Origin: Caenibacillus caldisaponilyticus
Lineage (GTDB): Bacteria; Bacillota; Bacilli; Bacillales; Sporolactobacillaceae
Assembly (NCBI RefSeq): GCF_002003465.1
Contig: NZ_BDDQ01000032.1
Span: 1 to 49,561, forward strand
Direction: 5' to 3'
DNA: 49,561 nucleotides
Shown: piece after piece, positions 46,300 to 49,561 of the stretch
How positions within the stretch are numbered: position 1 is the first letter of the stretch
Layout: each line of letters opens with the position of its first letter
Program-made: the position numbers and the translations under genes
The notes under the pieces: model-generated
What the model saw: only the letters and a program-made list of their open reading frames with translations
Databases searched by the model: none
What the model was told of the DNA's origin: nothing

Positions 46300-47355
46300 T
46301 TATTTTTTCTGAACGAGTCCCATTTGATAAAGGCTTTCCGCAATTTGTACCGAATTCCACGCAGCGCCCTTCAATAGGTTATCGGACACGATCCACATAT
46401 GCAAGCCGAAAGCGACGTCCGGGTCTTTGCGGAGGCGACCGACGAACACATCCTTTTTGCCGGCGGCCCGAATGGGCATCGGATAAAGCTGCCGGCTCGG
46501 ATCGTCCTCGACCGTCACGCCCGGCGCCTCTCTCAGGATATTGCGGATGGTCTCGACGTCGGGGAGCGTTTCCTCGGTTTCAATATAAACCGACTCGGCA
46601 TGGCCGGTCACAATCGGCAGGCGCACGCACGTCGCGGCGACCGAAATCGTTTCGTCGCCCATTATCTTCTTCGTTTCATTCATCATTTTTATTTCTTCAA
46701 ACGTAAACAGGTTTTCTTGAAAAACGTCGATTTGCGGGATCGCATTAAAAGCAATGGAATAATGGTTTTTTTCTTTTTTGACGGGAAGCAGCTTCGGTTC
46801 CGGCGGCTCGCCGTTCAGCGCTCTTCTGGTTTCTTCCAGCAATTCTTCAATAGCGGATTGGCCGGCGCCCGACACCGCTTGATAGGTGGAGACGATCACC
46901 CGTTTTAAACCAAAAGCTTTGCGCAGCGGCTCAAGCACCGCCACCATTTGGATCGTCGAGCAGTTGGGATTGGCGATGATGCCGCGATGATCGCGGAGCG
47001 CCTCGACGTTGACTTCGGGCACGACAAGCGGCACGTCGGGATCCATCCGGAAGGCGCTCGTATTGTCGATGACGATGGCGCCGCGGCGAACCGCTTCCGG
47101 AGCGAGCCGTTTGGACACCGCTCCCCCGGCGCTGAACAAGGCGAGGTCCACGCCATCAAATGAGGGAGGGGTGGCAGCTTCCACGGTCACCGCCCGGCCT
47201 TTAAACGTCATCGTCGAGCCAGCTGAGCGTTCGGATGCCAAAAGTTTTATGCTGTTGATCGGAAGCGTCGTTTTCTCCAAAAGCCGCACCATTTCGTTGC
47301 CGACCGCTCCGGTTGCGCCGACAACGGCGACGGCTAGACCGTTACCGTTATCCAA
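46300..47355 (-). CDS. asd: Aspartate-semialdehyde dehydrogenase
   Basis: Reduces aspartyl phosphate to aspartate semialdehyde with NADPH. The 351-residue protein has the cofactor loop VVGATGAVGNE (about residues 11-21), the catalytic Cys132 in NPNCSTIQ, and the substrate-binding TYQAVSGAGQ and GHAESVYIE segments (the latter with the catalytic His). The start is a TTG at 47355, 7 nt after AAGGAGG. It is the first gene of asd-dapG-dapA and lies 116 nt downstream of spoVFB; a candidate promoter and a strong hairpin occupy that gap. Confidence 0.95.
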   Translation of the reverse strand: MDNGNGLAVAVVGATGAVGNEMVRLLEKTTLPINSIKLLASERSAGSTMTFKGRAVTVEAATPPSFDGVDLALFSAGGAVSKRLAPEAVRRGAIVIDNTSAFRMDPDVPLVVPEVNVEALRDHRGIIANPNCSTIQMVAVLEPLRKAFGLKRVIVSTYQAVSGAGQSAIEELLEETRRALNGEPPEPKLLPVKKEKNHYSIAFNAIPQIDVFQENLFTFEEIKMMNETKKIMGDETISVAATCVRLPIVTGHAESVYIETEETLPDVETIRNILREAPGVTVEDDPSRQLYPMPIRAAGKKDVFVGRLRKDPDVAFGLHMWIVSDNLLKGAAWNSVQIAESLYQMGLVQKK

Positions 47356-47389
47356 AGCAGTTCCTCCTTACCGATTGAACCATAATGGA

Positions 47390-47417
47390 GGGAGAAGCGC
47401 CTAGAGGCGCCTCTCCC
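47390..47417 (-). terminator. Hairpin between spoVFB and asd
   Basis: A 12-bp stem (47390-47401 with 47406-47417, one mismatch), loop of 4, lies in the 5' leader of asd and downstream of spoVFB. There is no T-run, so it may be an attenuating or stabilising structure and not a full terminator. Confidence 0.45.
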
Positions 47418-47434
47418 GTCGATATCCCGATTCC

Positions 47435-47463
47435 ATTTTATCATATACCCATGCGTCTGTAAG
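47435..47463 (-). promoter_or_regulatory. Candidate sigma-A promoter of asd-dapG-dapA
   Basis: CTTACA (about 47458-47463) and TAAAAT (47435-47440), 17 bases apart on the minus strand, just after the spoVFB stop. It would let vegetative cells express asd-dapG-dapA without the sporulation genes upstream. Confidence 0.45.
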
Positions 47464-47471
47464 CGAAAGGG

Positions 47472-48065
47472 CTAATCACGAAATTTTTCAACCAATAGCG
47501 GCTGCAGCTGTCGGCCTTCAATCGCCGCCTCAACGGCGGCCGTCAGACGGTCCATGTGCGCGACGAGCGAGGTCGGCTTCCCTTCGGGGTCATCTTGCCC
47601 GAAGGGAATGAAATAAATGTGTTTGGCGACGAGAAGTTTCGCAAGATTGGCCGCATTCAACCCGAGACCGTCATTCGTGGAGATGCCCAAAACGACCGGG
47701 CGGCGATTGCGCAAGGTCGCTTTGGCGGCCATAAGAACGGGGGAATCCGTCATGGCATTGGCGAACTTGCTCAAGGAATTGCCGGTCAAAGGAGCGATCA
47801 CCATGCAATCGAGCGGCGTTCTCGGGCCGAACGGTTCGGCTTTCACGATGGAATCGATCACTTCCCGCCCCGTCATTTCTTCGACTTTTTTTACCCAATC
47901 GCGTCCGTCCCCAAACCTTGTCACCGTATTTTTCACCGTATAAGTGACAAACGCGGTCACCTCGGCGCCGGCTGCCAACAAGGCTTCCACCTGGGGAACC
48001 ACTTGATCGTACGTGCAATGGGATCCCGTCAGTCCGAAACCGATATGTTTGCCTTCAAGCGTCAT
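47472..48065 (-). CDS. spoVFB: Dipicolinate synthase subunit B
   Basis: Flavoprotein-like subunit of dipicolinate synthase, needed with SpoVFA to oxidise the DapA product to dipicolinic acid in the mother cell. The 197-residue protein begins GKHIGFGLTGSHCTYDQV (flavoprotein fold) and has the typical DCMVIAPLTGNSLSKFANAM and GISTNDGLGLNAAN segments. The ATG at 48065 overlaps the spoVFA stop (ATGA), so the two subunits are translated together. The usual length is about 200 residues. Confidence 0.96.
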   Translation of the reverse strand: MTLEGKHIGFGLTGSHCTYDQVVPQVEALLAAGAEVTAFVTYTVKNTVTRFGDGRDWVKKVEEMTGREVIDSIVKAEPFGPRTPLDCMVIAPLTGNSLSKFANAMTDSPVLMAAKATLRNRRPVVLGISTNDGLGLNAANLAKLLVAKHIYFIPFGQDDPEGKPTSLVAHMDRLTAAVEAAIEGRQLQPLLVEKFRD

Positions 48066-48961
48066 GCTTCTTCGCTCTCCTCACCAAATTTTTCTATTAA
48101 GAGATCGGTCAACACATTGGCAATGATGCGGCCCGCCGTCTTCGGAGCGACGATGCCGGGCAGACTCGGCGCCAGAATCGCCTTGATCCCCCGCTTTTCC
48201 GCATAGCGGAAATCGGTGCCTCCGGGTTTTGACGCGATGTCGACGATCAACGCTTGTGCGGGCATTTTAGCGATCACTTTACCGGTCAGAACTTTGGCGG
48301 GAATCGTATTCAAACAGATATCGACATCGCCGACGTGCGATTCGAGATCATCGATATGAAAAGGGCTAAGCCCCATCTCCGCGATGCGGGCCAGATGTTC
48401 CGGCCGCCGCGCCGCCACTTTCACTTTGGCGCCGAGGGCATGAAAAATTCGCGCCAACGTCATCCCGGTACGGCCAAGGCCGAGAATAAGGACATTGGCC
48501 CCGTGAATGGTAAAGTCGGTGTTTTGGATGACGAGCATCAGCGTCCCCTCCGCGGTCGGCACCGAGTTGTAGATCGCCAAATCATCGCGTTCGAAAAGTT
48601 TGACGAGCTCCCGGTTGGCAGATCGCAGACAGCGTTCAAGGTACGGGGTGCCGATGCCTGAATACACCGAGCAATGGGCAGGGGTCTTCTCCAGCCACTC
48701 TTCCGTGAGCTTTACCGGCTTATTGCTGAAGATCGTTTCAATAAAACCGTTTTCATCTGTGCCGTTCGCCGGGAGCACGATGGCGTCCACTTTGGCGGCG
48801 TCAATATCATCGATGTCCGCTTTGACCGCCCCGTTAAAATATTGGTCGAGCTGATCGAATCCGATGAGCGTCAACTGCGCATCCATTTCGTTCAATTTGC
48901 GGATGACCTCGAGGTAGCGGGCATCACCGCCCATAATGACGATGTTGAGACCGGTTAACAT
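48062..48961 (-). CDS. spoVFA: Dipicolinate synthase subunit A
   Basis: NAD(P)-binding subunit of dipicolinate synthase. The 299-residue protein has an N-terminal domain (IVIMGGDARYLEVIRKLNEM) and a Rossmann fold with ANVLILGLGRTGMTLAR (about residues 153-169). Dipicolinate made by the complex fills the spore core with calcium and supports heat resistance. The ATG at 48961 has GGAGGGGAG 6 nt upstream. A sigma-K promoter match lies at 49025-49053. The genes normally upstream (ymxH, mlpA) are not seen; an insertion sequence occupies the next stretch. Confidence 0.96.
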   Translation of the reverse strand: MLTGLNIVIMGGDARYLEVIRKLNEMDAQLTLIGFDQLDQYFNGAVKADIDDIDAAKVDAIVLPANGTDENGFIETIFSNKPVKLTEEWLEKTPAHCSVYSGIGTPYLERCLRSANRELVKLFERDDLAIYNSVPTAEGTLMLVIQNTDFTIHGANVLILGLGRTGMTLARIFHALGAKVKVAARRPEHLARIAEMGLSPFHIDDLESHVGDVDICLNTIPAKVLTGKVIAKMPAQALIVDIASKPGGTDFRYAEKRGIKAILAPSLPGIVAPKTAGRIIANVLTDLLIEKFGEESEEA

Positions 48962-49024
48962 GCACTTCTCCCCTCCAGCCGCGCTTCAACCCGCGCGGGG
49001 TGACTCCCGGGCGTATGCCCAGCA

Positions 49025-49053
49025 TATTGTATGTCGGGGCACCGGGGATGGTG
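49025..49053 (-). promoter_or_regulatory. Sigma-K promoter of spoVFA-spoVFB
   Basis: On the minus strand, CACC (49050-49053) and CATACAATA (49025-49033) are 16 bases apart. Both boxes fit the sigma-K consensus (AC; CATANNNTA), and spoVF is sigma-K dependent in B. subtilis. Confidence 0.7.
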
Positions 49054-49069
49054 ACGGCCGCCACGCCGG

Positions 49070-49101
49070 GGAAAAGCAAAAAGCCGCGCAAAGGCGCGGC
49101 T
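49070..49101 (-). terminator. Orphan minus-strand terminator upstream of spoVFA
   Basis: A perfect 8-bp GC stem (49082-49089 with 49094-49101), loop of 4, followed on the minus strand by TTTTTGCTTTTCC. It would end a transcript coming from the right, but no complete minus-strand gene is present there. Confidence 0.75.
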
Positions 49102-49224
49102 CATCCCTCTATTTGGTGCCCCCGTCTCTTTCAAGCACGCGAAGAAAGGCGCATCATCCTTTCCGCAAACCGGTGCCATAGAAAGCAAGAAAGAGGCTGG
49201 GACAAAACCCAGTAGGCTAAATTG

Positions 49225-49274
49225 AAAAGAGTGGTACCCACCAAAACATGTTGGTGAAGGTACCACTCTTTTTT
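49225..49274 (+). terminator. Bidirectional terminator hairpin at the IS left end
   Basis: A perfect 14-bp arm pair (49225-49238 with 49259-49272) is extended by a 6-bp inner stem (49239-49244 with 49251-49256). An A-run on the left and six T on the right allow termination in both directions. It would block read-through transcription into the transposase. Confidence 0.8.
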
Positions 49275-49295
49275 ATTGGTTTTCAGAAGTCAAAT

Positions 49296-49352
49296 AAGGA
49301 TACCTTCTGATAAAATTAAAATATAGCCAATTTACTTATCGGAGGTATCCTT
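49296..49352 (+). promoter_or_regulatory. Inverted repeat that can hide the transposase SD sequence
   Basis: AAGGATACCT (49296-49305) and AGGTATCCTT (49343-49352) are perfect 10-bp complements. The second arm contains the end of the SD (GGAGG at 49341-49345) and directly abuts the transposase ATG. An mRNA starting upstream of 49296 could fold and hide the start; one starting in the 37-nt AT-rich loop could not. Confidence 0.6.
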
Positions 49353-49561
49353 ATGTTTCAATATTATAACATGAATCAAGTGGTTTTGCCCCTAGATTTA
49401 GAAATTAAATTAAAAGAAAATGACATCGCCTTTCATATTCACCACCTCATCGAACAGATTCCTGATGAAGCGTTTGAAGCCTTCCTGCGTGATACGGGTC
49501 GTCCTTCCTATCATCCTCGTATGATGATGAAGATTATTCTGTGTGCCTACAGCCAATCCGT
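49353..49561 (+). CDS. IS1182 family transposase, N-terminal part
   Basis: The ATG at 49353 with GGAGG 7 nt upstream opens a frame to the end of the window (69 residues). The product (FQYYNMNQVVLPLDLEIKL, FHIHHLIEQIP, RPSYHPRMMMKIILCAY) fits the N-terminal DUF772 domain of IS1182-type DDE transposases, in which YHPRMMMKIILCAYSQ is a hallmark. The catalytic residues lie beyond the window, so it is unknown whether the copy is intact. Base composition and codon use are more AT-rich than in the neighbouring genes, consistent with acquisition by transfer. Confidence 0.85.
   Translation, partial: MFQYYNMNQVVLPLDLEIKLKENDIAFHIHHLIEQIPDEAFEAFLRDTGRPSYHPRMMMKIILCAYSQS

Larger units (their letters stand above)
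48962..49352. other. Spacer between spoVFA and the transposase gene
   Basis: About 390 nt. From left to right it holds the sigma-K promoter (49025-49053), an orphan minus-strand terminator (49070-49101), about 85 nt with no recognised gene, and the presumed left end of the insertion sequence (about 49190 onward) with two strong inverted repeats. Confidence 0.6.
49190..49561 (+). mobile_element. Left part of an IS1182-like insertion sequence (cut by the window edge)
   Basis: The region is more AT-rich than the rest of the window, carries a terminator-like hairpin, and then encodes the N terminus of an IS1182-type transposase on the plus strand. The left boundary is set at about 49190, at the short sequence GAGGCTGGGACAAAA, which resembles sequences I associate with Firmicutes IS1182-type elements; the exact end and any target duplication cannot be fixed from one side. 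Confidence 0.7.

Noticed and set aside
45099-46706. 535-residue plus-strand frame opposite dapG and asd
   Set aside because: Long antisense frame over two well-identified genes; codon-structure artefact.
49131-49190. Possible last 19 codons of a minus-strand gene (ends RFAERMMRLSSRA) before the orphan terminator
   Set aside because: Position fits a gene cut by the IS, but the sequence is too short and I cannot match it to MlpA or YmxH tails.
1-49561. CRISPR arrays, tRNA or rRNA genes, prophage, toxin-antitoxin or defence systems
   Set aside because: No direct-repeat array, no tRNA-like sequence and no genes of such systems were seen in the window.

Overview
The window is a dense, GC-rich chromosomal stretch from an endospore-forming member of the Bacillales (Bacillaceae type, perhaps a thermophilic lineage near Geobacillus or Caldibacillus; genus not settled). 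Evidence: sporulation genes (spoVK, cotE, spoVS, spoIIIE, spoVFA/spoVFB) and a gene order that is essentially the Bacillus subtilis glnA-to-spoVF segment in reverse. Nearly every gene is on the minus strand, so transcription runs right to left. Many genes start with GTG or TTG behind strong Shine-Dalgarno (SD) sequences.

Layout from left to right. 1-441: the 3' end of an unrecognised plus-strand gene, then RNA-like inverted repeats. 442-2326: the glutamine regulon core, glnA and glnR, with a consensus sigma-A promoter and a perfect GlnR/TnrA operator. 2455-6047: ynbB, hflX, spoVK. 6048-6844: about 800 nt with no convincing gene. 6845-8040: hfq and miaA. 8325-13477: mismatch repair genes mutL and mutS. 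13630-17738: cotE, an M42 aminopeptidase, ricA and miaB. 17913-20232: kbl and an M19 dipeptidase (tdh is missing). 20366-23498: spoVS, ymdB, rny. 23770-26815: recA, cinA (frameshifted in this sequence), pgsA. 27136-33086: rodZ/ymfM, ymfK, ymfJ, ymfI, ymfH, ymfF. 33287-38070: a BMP-type nucleoside ABC importer. 38180-43751: spoIIIE, ylzJ, tepA, rnjB. 44152-48961: dapA, dapG, asd, spoVFB, spoVFA. 49190 to the right edge: the start of an IS1182-like insertion sequence.

Functional themes. The right part encodes an almost complete route from aspartate to spore dipicolinate: DapG makes aspartyl phosphate, Asd makes aspartate semialdehyde, DapA makes the cyclic dihydrodipicolinate precursor, and SpoVFA/SpoVFB oxidise it to dipicolinic acid. 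A sequence matching the sigma-K consensus sits in front of spoVFA. RNA metabolism is well represented: RNase Y, RNase J2, Hfq, YmdB, MiaA, MiaB and RicA, the last a partner of RNase Y. DNA maintenance is covered by RecA, MutS, MutL and SpoIIIE.

No clearly new multi-gene system was found; this is mostly conserved core genome. The points worth checking are the one-base cinA frameshift in a six-base homopolymer, the IS element whose end carries a strong terminator hairpin plus a second hairpin that could hide the transposase ribosome binding site, a RicA with no cysteine, kbl without its usual tdh partner, long extra linkers in MutS and MutL, several gene-free spacers, and the folded element at the left edge.
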